A stretch of 42,490 nt of DNA from Baffinella frigidus (taxonomy: Eukaryota > Cryptophyceae > Cryptomonadales > Baffinellaceae). The position numbers were made by a program, and so were the translations under genes. This document shows positions 10,680 through 20,861 of this stretch, in pieces. How positions within the stretch are numbered: position 1 is the stretch's first letter; the number at the start of each line of letters is the position of its first letter. The stretch is from assembly GCA_026770585.1 (NCBI GenBank), contig MU646838.1, positions 75,034 through 117,523 on the forward strand, in the 5' to 3' direction. The notes below the pieces were generated by a model that saw nothing but the letters and a program-made list of their open reading frames with translations, did not search any database and had not been told where the DNA came from.

Positions 10680-13600
10680 ATGAGCGCTGACGATCGGGAG
10701 GAGGATCTTGGGGGGCTCGACGGCCTGCAGGGCAAGTGGACGCCGAGCGCTGTCCGGGATTGGTGCAAAATCCCAGCCCCGCGGGCGCCCCGTGTGCCCC
10801 CCACGACGCTGCCCCCAGCCCAAATTCCCCCCTCTTCGTTTTGGGGCAATCACAGCCCCTCGCACACCTAGGTGCGGCTAGGTAGGGGGGATGGGGGGGA
10901 TGCAGGCCACTTTTTTACTCGGCAAAGGTTTCCTCCGCCAGATCTGTTTCTCCAGAGCTGCATCTCTCCAGCGGTGTTGCCTCCCTCCAGCGTTGCCTCT
11001 CCCCAGGGCTGTTTTTCCGGAGCTGCCTCCCCAGAGCTGTCTTGGCAGAGATTTCATTCCACACATTTCTTTCCAGATCTGTCTCTCCAGAGCTGTCTGA
11101 TGACCGTGCGCTCCCCGTGTGTGCAGGGTAATCCTGCCCGCGATATGCCTGGTGCTGATTTGGATGGGCGGGGCGTTCCTCCTGGCGCTGCGATCGCGAA
11201 GCACGCCCTTCAGCCGCATGTGGCCGTCGCGCGCCCTCCTCGCGCTCCTCGGCTTCCTCTGGCCTGCGAGCTTCGCGCTCACCACGGCGCCGTTCCAGAG
11301 CTGGCTCACGTCCCTCTCGGGCGTCTCCCCGGAAAACCAGTGCCGGCTCTTCACCGTCCTCGTCAACGGCGTGTTCGAGCCGTGGTTCTGCCTCCTCCTC
11401 CTCCTCTCCGTGAAGCTCCACTGGAACGGCATCGCGGCACGCCTCCTCTCCGCCCTGACCTGCGGATGCCGAACGCCCCCGCCCGAAGACGGGCGGCTCT
11501 CAGCGCGCGGAGCCATGACGGCGAGCGTGGTGCTGGTCCTGCCCTCGGTCGCGTACCACACGCTCTGGTACCGCTTCTCGGTGCTCGGTGCCGAGTGGGA
11601 GCCCTTCGTCAAGGTCGCGTCCTCCCCACTTCCTTCTACCGACTTCCCCTACTCCTGTGTTCCTCTTGATAAGCACTCCGATGTTGCGCGGGAAACGCGT
11701 CTCAACTGCTCGGGCGCGGGGGGGGGCCTAAATCCTTAACCCTAAAGCCTGGACCCTAAATCCTTAACCATCAATCCTTAACCCTGAACCTTGAACACTT
11801 ACCCCTAAACCCTTATCCCTAAACCCTTGACCCCGAAACCTAAACCATAAACTCAAATTCCTAACCCCTAAACCCTAAACCCTAAACCCCAAACCCTAAA
11901 CCCTAAACCCTAAATCCGTTACCCTAAACCCTAAACCCTAAATCCGTTGCCCTAACCCTTAAACCCTAAATCTGTAACCCTGACACCTAAACCCTAGACT
12001 CCAAACCCTAAACCCTAAACCCTAAACTCATCCCCCAAACCCCAAACCCTAAACCGTCAACCCTAAACCCTAAACCCTAAGCCCTAAACCCTAACCCCTG
12101 AACCCTAAACCCCAAATCCCAAACCCTAAATTCCCAAACCCTAAATTCTAAAACCCAACGCAGGTGGTGCAAGGCCCGTGCGAGGCGTCGCTGGTGCACC
12201 TTCTCGTCGCGTCGCTGTACGTGGTGCTGGTCGTGCTCATGCTGCAGGTCGCCCTCCCACCTCCCAGGAGAACACGCCGCAAGAGAACAGACGCATAAGT
12301 TTACCAACCGACGTCATAAGTTGAATGATGACTTTTATTAAACGTATGAAGTCGGTTGGTAAACGTAAGGCGTCCAGAGAGTGCCCGAACTGAGTGGCCT
12401 CGAACGCAACTGCATGCACACGAGGAACGGTGCGTACATTGCATCAGGCACGCCACACCTCCTTCGAGTGGCTTGCCCGCAGCGGCTGGCAGGCCATGTA
12501 GGTGTACGCGCTGGAGGGGTCCGTGGCGATCGCTGAACTCTGGAATTTAAACCCTAACCCCTAAACACTCATCCCTTAACCCTAAACCCTAAACCCTAAA
12601 CCCCAAACCCTAAACCCTAAACCCTAAATCCTAAACCCCTCCAACTGAAACCCAAGCCCTTAACTCTAAACTCTAAACTCTAGACCCAAAACCTCAAACC
12701 TGCAATCTCAACCCTCAAATTACACCCTAAACCCTGAACTCTGAACCCTAAACCCTGAACCCTAAACCTTAAACCCAAGCCCCTAACTCTAAACTCTAAA
12801 CTCTAGACCCAAAACCTCAAACCTAAAATCTAAACCCTCAAATTAAACCCTAAACCCTGAACCCTAAACCCTAAAACCTAAACCCCTCAACCTTGAACCC
12901 AAGCCCTGAACCCTAAACCCTAAATCCTAAACCCTCATCCCTAAATCCTAAACCATAAACCCTAAACCCTAAACCCTAAACCCTAAACCCTAAACCCTAA
13001 ACCCTATACCCTGAACCCCAATCCCTAAACCCCAAAACCTGAACCCTAAACCCCAAATCCCTGACCCTAAACCCCAAACCCTAGACCCTAAACCATAAAC
13101 CTGAGACCCCAAACCATAAACCCTAACCCCTAAACCCTAAACCCTAAACCCCAAACCCTAAACCCCAAACCCAAAACCCCAAACCCTCAACCCCTCAACC
13201 TCAAACCCCAAACCCCAAACCCCAAACCCCAAACCCCAAACCCCAAACCCTAAACCCCAAACCCCCTACAGCATTACGCGTCACGGCTGGCGCGGCTAGC
13301 GATCAACCGGGCGCTGAAGCGGCGCGTGTGGCGCTTCCGCCTCTTCACGTCCGTCGCCCTCCTCTTGCAGGTCCGCCCTCCTGTCCTTAACCTTAAAAGG
13401 GGTAGCGTCGTGAAAACCGGGTAGTTAGGCCTACGGTATTGCCTACGGTAGGCTGTAGGGCCCCTATGACCCAATGTTTCGTAGGACCCCCCCTAGGCCC
13501 CCAGGACGTTATTCTATGAACGCGTGGTTCTTGGCTGTGCTGGCACGCGGCAGCAAGGTGGGTTGAGGCTCGCTGGAAGGGTCTGGCGCGATTTGGTGGA

Positions 13601-15219
13601 GGGTGGCGGGTGACGTGAAGGGTGCGAGATGGAGGGTGAAGGGTGAGGGGTGAAGGATGGCGGGTGACGGGTGAAGGGTGAAGGGTGATGGGTGAAGGGT
13701 CAAGGGTCAAGGTTGAAGGGTGACGGGTGAAGTGAAGGGGAGAGAGTGACGGATGAAGGGTTGGAGGTTACGGGTCACGGGTGAATGGTGAATCGTGACG
13801 GGTGGAGGGTGAAGGGTGACGGGTGGGCGTGAAGGGTAAAGGTTGACGGGTGGCGGGGGAAAGGTGAAAGGTGCAGGGTGGACGGTGACGGGGGCGCGGG
13901 CGACGGCAGGTTCTGCTACGGTTCGTGTTCGTGGTGGTGCGAGACCTCTCGCATTTGGCCAACACGGCTGTCTTTATTGCCTACTTCTCTGTCGTCGTCA
14001 CGGTTGCCCCCTCCTCCTCCTACCTCTGTCTCACACGGGTTGACTGCCACCTCCTACCTCTGCCTCTCTCGGGTTGACTTTCACAGACTATTCGCAAGTT
14101 GACGTTGTGGGTGTGCGGTACCAATCCCTCAACTTTGGAGCGGAAACGAGCCCACGGTTGCCCCCCACATTCTACCTCTGCCTCACTCGGGTTGACTGTC
14201 AGACTATTCGCAAGTTGATCTTCTGGGTATGCGGTACACATCCGTCAATTTTGGGGCGGAGACGAGCACGGGCTCACCAAATTGTTAAGCCCAAACAGAC
14301 TGAGACAGAGCTACAACTCTCACAACTCCATCCTGCGCCCAGTACTTGAGCTGCTGCCAGTGTAGGGTTTGGAAGACACCGGCGGGAGGGGCGTGTGGAA
14401 CGCCCAAGCTTCTCCCGCGTGAGGTCAAGTGCAGGGAACACTTGGCAACCCGCACTTGAGCGAAAGATGCGTGCGCACGCGGCAGCAGTTGCGACCGGGA
14501 GATCGGCACACGGTTCGGACCAGAGTGCGCTCTGGCTGGTTCCAAGTGTTTCCGATCTGACCAAACCTTCCTACTCACGTGCACATCTCCCGGTCACGGT
14601 GGTGACTGGGAGATGTGGTTGTCCCTGCGAACGAAGAGTTGACTCTTTTCTCGGTGCTACCGGGAGGAGAGGAGAAGACGAGACCTGAGAGCCCCACAGA
14701 GCACCGTGTGCCGCAGCCGTGGTGACCGGGAGATGGGCACAAGGTTCGGACCAGAGTGAGCTCTGGCTGGTTGCAAGTTTTTTCGATCTAGCCAACCGTA
14801 CTACTGACGTGCACGTGGTGGCCGGGAGTGGCCAGGAGATGCGGCTGTCGTCCCTACGAACAAAGAGTTGACTATTTTCTCGCTGTCGGCAGGTATGCAT
14901 GGGGACGGTGTACGTCCTGGTGATCCGCCCGGTTCTCAACGATCAGAAGAGCAGTCCCAAGACCTGGAAATCCTCCCCCTCGCGCGAAGACGCCTACCTC
15001 ATCGAGAGAGCCCCCTCCAACCACAACCCCCTCAAGCCGCGCCGGAGCGTCGAATCTGCGTCCACCGAGGGGGGCGGGGGCGGGGGGGGGAAGAGAGTGT
15101 GGGAGGGAAGTGGGGCGCAGCAGGAGCGGGGGGGGAGGGTGTTTGTGGTGGAGCGAGAGAGAGCGGGGCCCGCGGATGTGGTCTTCCCGATGGCTCCCCC
15201 AGGTCCTCCCTCCGTCTGA
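10680..15219 (+). CDS. Seven-transmembrane protein, six exons
   Basis: Exons 10680-10735, 11127-11613, 12164-12247, 13272-13370, 13910-14002 and 14893-15219 join in consistent phase (2,0,0,0,0) to give about 381 residues. A short acidic N-terminus (MSADDREEDLGG) precedes the membrane region. Exon 2 encodes four hydrophobic segments, beginning around VILPAICLVLIWMG, LLALLGFLWPASFAL, LFTVLVNGVFEPWFCLLLLL and TASVVLVLPSVAYHTL. Exon 3 adds SLYVVLVVLML. Exons 4-5 add a segment across the junction after a basic stretch (NRALKRRVWR). Exons 5-6 add AVFIAYFSVVV...VYVLVI, giving seven in all. The C-terminal tail is polar and low-complexity, with Ser/Arg and Gly/Glu runs. The topology suits a GPCR-like receptor or sensor, but I recognise no family signature. 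The exon 5 donor has alternatives in the same phase, and the start codon is the least certain point. Confidence 0.65.
10930..11110 (+). repeat. Tandem TCTCCAGAGCTG units before exon 2
   Basis: Irregular tandem repeats of 15-30 bp ending in pyrimidine-CAG (CTCCAGAGCTG, CCTCCAGCG, CCCCAGGGCTG, TCCAGATCTG) fill the last part of intron 1 of the 7TM gene. Each unit looks like a 3' splice site. The acceptor used in the model is at 11126. Confidence 0.7.
11735..12160. repeat. Telomere-like array in intron 2 of the 7TM gene
   Basis: Degenerate CCCTAAA heptamers (with CCCTAAC, CCCCAAA and CCTTAAC variants) run almost to the acceptor of exon 3. The intron is made largely of this array. Confidence 0.95.
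12290..12375. mobile_element. Foldback element (86 bp)
   Basis: The left arm GACGCATAAGTTTACCAACC pairs with the right arm GGTTGGTAAACGTAAGGCGTC, leaving an AT-rich loop. It is non-coding and sits in intron 3 of the 7TM gene, 42 bp after the donor. Confidence 0.8.
12545..13270. repeat. Telomere-like array in intron 3 of the 7TM gene
   Basis: About 720 bp of degenerate CCCTAAA, including perfect runs near 12960-13010 and a CCCCAAA-rich end at 13195-13265. A block of about 110 bp (AACTCTAAACTCTAAACTCTAG) occurs twice, near 12661 and 12785. The array ends directly at the exon 4 acceptor (CTACAG). Confidence 0.95.
13393..13515. mobile_element. Foldback element, CCTACGGTA family (incomplete)
   Basis: The left arm GAAAACCGGGTAGTTAGGCC followed by TACGGTATTGCCTACGGTAGG matches the arms of the 35.7 kb copy, including the outer part (TTAAAAGGGGTAGCG). 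The right inverted arm is missing or degraded. It lies in intron 4 of the 7TM gene. Confidence 0.75.
13600..13900. repeat. GGGTGAA minisatellite
   Basis: Degenerate heptamers GGGTGAA, GGGTGAC and GGGTCAA run up to exon 5 of the 7TM gene. This array is G-rich on the plus strand, unlike most telomere-like arrays in the window. Confidence 0.85.
14010..14275. repeat. Tandem repeat of about 120 bp in intron 5
   Basis: Units containing CTACCTCTGCCTC..CGGGTTGACT, then GACTATTCGCAAGTTGA, GTGCGGTAC and a TTTGGxGCGGAxACGAGC end. Full units start near 14053 and 14172, with a partial unit before. A related sequence lies at 38460-38535. Confidence 0.8.
14485..14892. repeat. Tandem duplication of about 225 bp ending at the exon 6 acceptor
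   Basis: Copy 1 (about 14490-14665) and copy 2 (about 14715-14890) share GGTTCGGACCAGAGTG, CTCTGGCTGGTT, GTGCACxT, GGGAGATG and ACAAAGAGTTGACT in the same order. The second copy runs into the acceptor of the last exon of the 7TM gene. Confidence 0.8.
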
Positions 15220-15684
15220 GTTCCGACGTTGACTCCAGAAGGCTCTCGCGCAGCCCGCATAGGAGCTTACCCCGATTACAGTCGACCTATTGGCCCGAGG
15301 CGGGCTCGTCCTGGACTAGGTCCTCTAACGCCGCGGGTGCGGACACGTCGCGTGGTGTTCTGGCGTGCTGGTGCATGGTGCTTACCAGAGCGAGTCGAGA
15401 GCCCCGCGTCGCTCGGAAGCAACCGGGTCTTCCCGATGGCGCCTCCAGGTTCTCCCGAGGCGGGTCCGGGCACTAGAGCTAAGCCAAGCTGGCCCGTGGT
15501 CGGGAAACTTGAGAGATGGGGGCTCTAGCTTTGTTTCAGTCTATTCGGGCTCACCAATCTGGGAAGGCAGGGCTCATTCCCGCTCCAACGTCTCGTGGTG
15601 TGCTGGTGTGCTGGTGCATCTCGCCTGCCAGAGTGGGGTTCGAGAGCCCCGCGTCACTCCGAGGCACGTTGCATCTCATCTCGC
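15220..15684. other. Spacer after the 7TM gene with a small direct duplication
   Basis: No gene is supported here. A segment containing GGTCTTCCCGATGGC and a CCxCCAGGT end occurs at about 15179-15205 (end of the last 7TM exon) and again at about 15427-15454. A second duplicated motif, GGTGTxCTGGCGTGCTGGTGC-like, lies at about 15355 and 15598. Confidence 0.5.
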
Positions 15685-15687
15685 AAC

Positions 15688-15813
15688 ATAACTGAATCAG
15701 TGTCACTTTGTATGCTGTGTTGGCTTTTTATGTGTGGAATGTTAGGGTGGTTGTTGATATCTTGGGCATAAAACCCAAGCCCAACATAGCATAAAAGTGA
15801 TACTGATTCAGTT
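15688..15813. mobile_element. Foldback element (about 125 bp)
   Basis: The left arm AACTGAATCAGTGTCACTTT continues to TATGCTGTGTTGG. It pairs with the right arm from CCAACATAGCATAAAAGTGA to TACTGATTCAGTT. It is AT-rich, non-coding and MITE-like. Confidence 0.85.
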
Positions 15814-15979
15814 GTCTTCCGAAATGAGATTGGTGCTGAAACCGCATCGGCACGGGATTCCGAGGCACCTGACTGGGCTGTCTGCCTGCATGTGCGTGCA
15901 AGCAATCACCATCATCGTTACCCTCAACTGACGCAAACGAAGCATGTGCAGGGTTCCCGAGTCAACAGTCGTACGGGGG

Positions 15980-16085
15980 AACCCTCAACCCTAAACCTCC
16001 AGCCCTGAGCCTTCATCCAACACCCCTGATCCCTCCACCCTCACCCCGCATCCCTCAACCCTAAACCCTCTCCCTAACCCCACAA
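15980..16085. repeat. Short telomere-like array
   Basis: Degenerate CCCTCAACCCTAAACC units with CCCTGAT and CCCTCACC variants. It lies outside any predicted gene. Confidence 0.85.
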
Positions 16086-16159
16086 CAAACACCAGGGTCA
16101 CATGAGGCGGGGCACATTCGCATGGACTCGCGCGGAGTCTCCTCTCGAGAACACGCCGC

Positions 16160-16494
16160 GGGAGTGCCGGGGGGGGGGCAGGCAAGCGCTGGGGGAGGAC
16201 AGGCAAGCGCCGTTGCTGCTGGGGAATTGCCCGCGGGCGAGGGGGGCGCGGGGCAGGGGTGGAGTGGAATTGGGGAGCACGTTTCCGTGAGGGCTGGGCG
16301 TGGGGGAGAGGAGCGGGGAGGGGGGCGCGAAAGGGGTTCAACGCCTCCTGAGAAGGCACCACCCGGAGGCTCGGTACGCGTGGAGAGGTCAGGCCCGCCC
16401 CCCTCCGACCCCCCCCCGCCTGTCGGAGGGCGGCGTGGAGAGGGCATCGCGAACCCAGCCGGGGGGGGGGGGGGGGGGGGGGGGGCCGGGCGCG

Positions 16495-16526
<32 letters not shown>

Positions 16527-16640
16527 CGGGGGGGGGGGGGCGGGGGTCGCGCCCCCCGGGGGGGGGTTGGCTGGTGTGGGGGCGCCCGCCGATCGCTGGG
16601 GGGCGGGGTGGGGGTGGGGGGGAGCGGGAGGAAGCGCTCG
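16160..16640. other. Extreme G-rich tract
   Basis: Includes near-continuous poly-G between about 16461 and 16545 and many GGG runs on either side. Open frames through it read as poly-Gly or poly-Pro and carry no evidence of coding. Strong G-quadruplex potential is expected, and base accuracy here may be poor. Confidence 0.85.
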
Positions 16641-16799
16641 ACGGCGGCTCGGAAGCCTTGACGGAAGGGCGCAACCCTTCTCCGGAGAGAACGGAATCGG
16701 AGCGGGATCGATGACCTTCGTGCAGTGCAAGCGATCTAGCGCTAGATCAGACCGAGTCTTGGCGGGCGGGCTTGCGCACCAACATTGGGTTGCGCCTCT

Positions 16800-16934
16800 G
16801 CATGTAAAGGAGTACCTCGCTCATAAGAAAGCGCGCCCCCCCCTAGGACCATCCTAGGGCCTTAGACATAGGCCTACTGCAGGGTCCTAGCTAGGAGGTG
16901 GCGCTTTCGTATGAGCGAGTTGCCCCTTTGCGTG
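16800..16934. mobile_element. Foldback element, CTCATAAGAAA family
   Basis: The left arm AGTACCTCGCTCATAAGAAA continues to GCGC. It pairs with the right arm GCGCTTTCGTATGAGCGAGT. The centre contains CCTAGGACC...GGTCCTAG. It shares arms with the copy at 36.0 kb and abuts the truncated ankyrin-gene copy to its right. Confidence 0.85.
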
Positions 16935-16943
16935 TTATGTGGC

Positions 16944-17435
16944 GACACCTTGGGACCCGCTGCACGCGGGGGGGGTTCTGGAATTGAGTGAAAAATGTAC
17001 TTTACGCTGGCGCTCGGCCTAGCCGCACACGTACAGGGATACATCGTGTACAAGAACCCCTCAATCAGAATACGGAACGGATTCGAACCATGCGTGTGCT
17101 TGATTTAAGAACGAGGGACCGATCGGTGTGAAGGGTCAGTCGATCGTCGTGTTCTTAAATTAGTACCACAGGGGTAACTCAATCCCGCGTTTTTGGTCAA
17201 CCCTCTGGTACTAAATTAAGAAAAAATAGGGGTCGAATCCTTTCCGTATTCTGAAGTTGCACTTTCTCGATGGCGCTGTCCACCATCCTTCTTGCTTCTT
17301 GGTAGCAGATGGCCTTGCTTCCAAGAAGATGACAGCAGTCGCCACTGAGCCCAGCGCAGGCCCACGTCTCGCACACTCGCCTCCCCGCAACCCCCCTCAC
17401 AGCGCCCCGCTCTCCAGCGCTGCCCCCAGCCAAAA
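16944..17435 (-). pseudogene. Inverted, coding-deleted copy of the ankyrin gene flanks
   Basis: 16944-17032 is the reverse complement of the 3' flank of the ankyrin gene (about 20544-20645), sharing GAGTGAAAAATGTACT, GGCCTAGCC and ACACCTTGGGACCC. 17262-17435 is the reverse complement of its 5' leader and first codons (about 19068-19231), with ATG and MVDSAIEKVQL preserved. The order is as expected for an inverted copy, but the coding region is absent. It is replaced by about 225 bp that match the foldback element at 20862-21037 (CGTGTACAAGAAC, GGATTCGAACC, TTCTTAAATT). The leader copy also has an extra block of about 21 bp before the ATG. It cannot make a functional protein. Confidence 0.8.
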
Positions 17436-19067
17436 GCGGTCAAAAAAAAAGTAAGGGAGGCAAGGAGCTCCCGCAGCGGTTTCTCGGGCAATACCGGGAT
17501 GTTCAGCGACTATGCGCACAATACTCGAAATCGTTTTGACGCCCGCACTATTCACATTCATTCAATACACCTTCTTCGGCCCCACTACCGTGCTGAGGTC
17601 GTGGCCGGGCTAGCAACAGCATAGAAGTCCCCCTGTGAGGCACTGCGTCCCGTGGAAGAGTTGCAGTCGTTTGCGATCGGCCCGCAGTCGTGCACCTGCC
17701 GATGCACCGCCAGGTTCATTCTTGGGATCAAGTAGTACAGACATTCCTATAATTCATTGTTTCACGCAGTGTGGGGCCCGGAGACTTTTGGATGATATCC
17801 CCCAACCGGGAGGCGTGCCTCTGTGGAAAAGCTAGCCACACCCAACCTGGCGACACGGAGCCTCCAATACATGTACCGGATTGAGTGAAGTGTGATGGGA
17901 GTGAAGTGTGATGAGAAAAATGTGGGTGCCTTCTCCAGCATGTGTCCTCGACGCGACCAGGTGAGCATCAGGCGGGTGTCCTGCCCTCTCCATACAGGAA
18001 GCTGCCCTCGGCAACACCCCCGCCGACAAAGCGCTGGCTGGCTGGCTGGCTGGCTGGCTGATTGGCTGTGGCTTGCTTGATGTGGCTGGCTGGCTTGCTG
18101 GCTGGCTGGTTGTTGCGGGTTGTCTGTGTCTGGTAGCTTGCTGTTGCTGGCTGGCTGGCTGTTGCTGTCTCTGGGAAAGGGCACAGGTCGACAAACCGAG
18201 GCGAGCTCTGAAAATCGATTGGGAGAGAGGGAGGTACAAGAAGGTCCGAAGGTGAGAGTCCCCAGCCTGCCATGGTGTTCGCGACCGGGTGTGCCGTTGC
18301 TCCGAAGCCGACCGTGGACTTGCTGCCCACAACTGCGACCCCGCTCACGCGGCGTTAGCGACCATCGCATAAGCTTCCCACAACTGCTCCGCGCGCCCAA
18401 ACGCAACAGTTTCAGCATCAGGGCACGTTGCAAGGCGCCTTGCCCAGTTCCTGACTGCGCCAGAGTAGATTCAGCATTAGGGCACGCTCCAATTAGTATT
18501 GTCCAGGTGCTCATTGCGCCACAGCAATGAGCCACAGCAATGCAAATTGTGTCCTCTCTCCGTACTTCAAGAAATCTCCAGCAAGCAGGCATCATCCAGG
18601 AGGGGTGGACTCGCACTTGTTCCGAAGAGCGGAGGGTCGTGCGAGAGCAGCGTGAGCCGCACTACGTCGGAGAACATCCAGGTATTGCTCGAGAGAAGCT
18701 GGGATTGCCCCTCCCCCTTGCCGAATCGGGTTTGGCAACTTTCGTCGTCTAAAGTGGACACAAACCACGCAGGGCCCTTCGGGGGTGGATTCCAGGGTCG
18801 CCCTTTGAGCCATTGGGTCGTTTTCTTCCCAAAATTGACTTTTGAATACCATTTTACTCAAACAAATGACTTTGGAATACTCCTCTCCAGCCCTGCGTGG
18901 GTTGACTAAAGAGGGCGCGTCGCTTGGAAGGGGGGCGTCTTGCAGAGGGCCGCACGGTCCTGCGGGGCGCGTGCTTGGCCACACCAGCACTGCTGGGCGG
19001 CGCAGAATCTACGGCGCAGCTTCGGCGAGCGGGTCGCCTCGGCGACCTGAGCAGGAAGGTCGCTTGA
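17436..19067. other. Gene-poor spacer
   Basis: No supported gene. It holds a GGCT-rich repeat (listed separately) and a tandem pair of about 60 bp at 18412-18464 and 18472-18527. Both members of the pair share TTCAGCATxAGGGCACG and TGCGCCA(G/C)AG. Open frames here have no recognisable domain. Confidence 0.5.
18033..18168. repeat. (GGCT)n microsatellite
   Basis: Tetranucleotide GGCT runs interrupted by GATTGGCTGTGG, TTGCTGG and TGTTGC variants. Confidence 0.9.
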
Positions 19068-19198
19068 CCGCTTTTGACTGGAGGGAGCGCAGAGACCGGG
19101 GCGCTGTGAGGGGGGTTGCGGGGAGGCGAGTGTGCGAGACGTGGGCCTGAGCTTGACTCCGTGGCGGCTGCTGTCAGTTTCTTGGAAGCCAGGCCAGG

Positions 19199-20374
19199 AT
19201 GGTGGACAGCGCGATCGAGAAAGTGCAGCTCGCGACCATCAGCTTTCTGCAGTCAGCGGAGGACATCGCGCTCGGGGCTGCGGGGTCGGTGTTCATGCCT
19301 TTCGTCAACGCACCACAGCCGTTCGTGCCGGAGGGTGATGGGTTTGCGGATGAGGACACGGAGGCGAGGGACCCGACGAAGAAGAAGCCCGCGGTGATGC
19401 GCAAGGAGGCCGACAACCGCAACAAACAATTGCGAGAAGGCGCGTTCCTGGGCACGTTACACCTGCCAATGGAATATGCGGGGGCGTTCGCGAACCTGTC
19501 AGACAAGATCAGGCGAATGCGCGGGCGGTTGCAGGACCTCAAGGACCAGATGGAGGCGAAAGTGCCGGGGGTGGACGCCATGACGAAGAAGGAGATTCTG
19601 ACAGGCAAGAAGGACTTCCTGTTGAAGTACGCGCCTACCAAGATGCAGAAGCAGAAGGACCCGGAGAAGAAGAAAAACTTGCTGGAGGGCTTCTTCCTGG
19701 AGATCCTCCGGGGCAAGACGGACGTGGGCAAGATCGGCAAGGAGATCTCGAAGCTGGAGAACCAGCTTGCGGCGCGCAGGGACGAGTATCCCGAGGCCAA
19801 GACGGCAGTGCAGGATCTCGTGGAGGGCGGCGCGGACATCAACTCGGTGAACGAGGACGGGTTCACGGCGCTGATGCTCGCGTCGCGCAACGGACACCTC
19901 GAGGCGGTGGAGGCGCTGCTCGAAGTGCCCAAGATCGACACCAACAAGAAGAACAGCTACGGGTCCAACGCCATGCACTACGCCGCGATGTACGCGCACC
20001 GCGAGGTGGTGCAGGCGCTGCGCCGCAAGGGTCGCGTCAAGAAGGGGGAGAAGAACGCGTCGGGGAAGACGCCCAAGGACCTGGCCCTCGACGAGGCCGC
20101 AGACATCCTCAAGCACAAGACGGAGATCTGGACCAACTCCACTTACAAGGGCGGCATGTACAAGCTCGTCACGGACCTCGGCAAGAAGGACGTGCCAGAC
20201 GACCCCATCTACAACGCCATGGGGATCCACGCGCCCGCCACCGTGGACCCGCCCAAGGTGTGGAAGGCCAACTTCTGGCGCATCTCCAAGATCCCGGACC
20301 CCGCCTGCAAGCTCGACGACATGGACGAGAAGACGTTCCTCAAGCGCTGGAACCGCGCGGCCAAGAAGTGCTGA
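19199..20374 (+). CDS. Ankyrin-repeat protein, intronless, 391 residues
   Basis: A single open frame from ATG at 19199 to TGA at 20372-20374 with strong G/C-ending codon bias. The N-terminal third (residues 1-190) is charged and Lys/Glu-rich with predicted helical or coiled-coil character, including SDKIRRMRGRLQDLKDQMEA and IGKEISKLENQLAARRDEY. Two to three ankyrin repeats follow at about residues 205-295: GADINSVNEDGFTALMLASR, then NGHLEAVEALLEV, then NAMHYAAMYAHREVVQALRR, and a partial NASGKTPKDLALDEAADIL. The C-terminal 90 residues (WTNSTYKGGMYKLVTDLGK, FLKRWNRAAKKC end) match nothing I know. Ankyrin repeats usually mediate protein binding, and no enzymatic domain is visible. It is the only intronless gene in the window. 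An inverted copy of its leader and 3' flank lies at 16.9-17.4 kb. Confidence 0.88.
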   Translation: MVDSAIEKVQLATISFLQSAEDIALGAAGSVFMPFVNAPQPFVPEGDGFADEDTEARDPTKKKPAVMRKEADNRNKQLREGAFLGTLHLPMEYAGAFANLSDKIRRMRGRLQDLKDQMEAKVPGVDAMTKKEILTGKKDFLLKYAPTKMQKQKDPEKKKNLLEGFFLEILRGKTDVGKIGKEISKLENQLAARRDEYPEAKTAVQDLVEGGADINSVNEDGFTALMLASRNGHLEAVEALLEVPKIDTNKKNSYGSNAMHYAAMYAHREVVQALRRKGRVKKGEKNASGKTPKDLALDEAADILKHKTEIWTNSTYKGGMYKLVTDLGKKDVPDDPIYNAMGIHAPATVDPPKVWKANFWRISKIPDPACKLDDMDEKTFLKRWNRAAKKC

Positions 20375-20861
20375 CGCGCTCGCCGGAGGCCGCCCTTCCT
20401 TCCGGCCGTGCCGGGCCCGTGGACAGTGCGTCGTCGGGGCTCAGGGGCGTGGGTGGGGGGCAGGGATTGCAGGGGGCACGGGTTGCGGGGGCACGGGCTT
20501 GGAGGGCGGCGCTCTCACCGAGGGCGGCTGCGCTTCTGCGCGTGCGTGTACGTGTGTGGCTAGGCAGTGTGCCAGCATGTTTAGAGTACATTTTTCACTC
20601 AGATCCAGAATTTCCCCGCGTGCAGAGGGTCCCAAGGTGTGAACAGGTCCTTTGAGAAGGATTGGTTCGGCTGGCACTGAAAATGCTTTCGGCTCTGGGC
20701 GGTTTGTCCATCGCCCGGGGGAGTCGCTTTACTCCCATCAAACGGTTTCGCCAGAGCGCCTAGTTGACCACTTCTTGCGCCCAGAGTCCGAATTCTGGGG
20801 CGACGCGGGATGAGTGAGGAGACAAACAGGTTGCGGGCGCGCTTCTGGTCCTGCACGTGTG
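20375..20861. other. 3' flank of the ankyrin gene
   Basis: No gene is seen. The segment 20544-20645 recurs inverted at 16944-17032. Confidence 0.5.

Noticed and set aside
16061-16860. Long open frames of poly-Gly or poly-Pro
   Set aside because: They arise from the G-rich tract; no splice-linked domain or normal composition.
17762-18616. Minus-strand open frame of 284 codons
   Set aside because: It spans the GGCT microsatellite and a 60-bp tandem repeat, and no domain was recognised.
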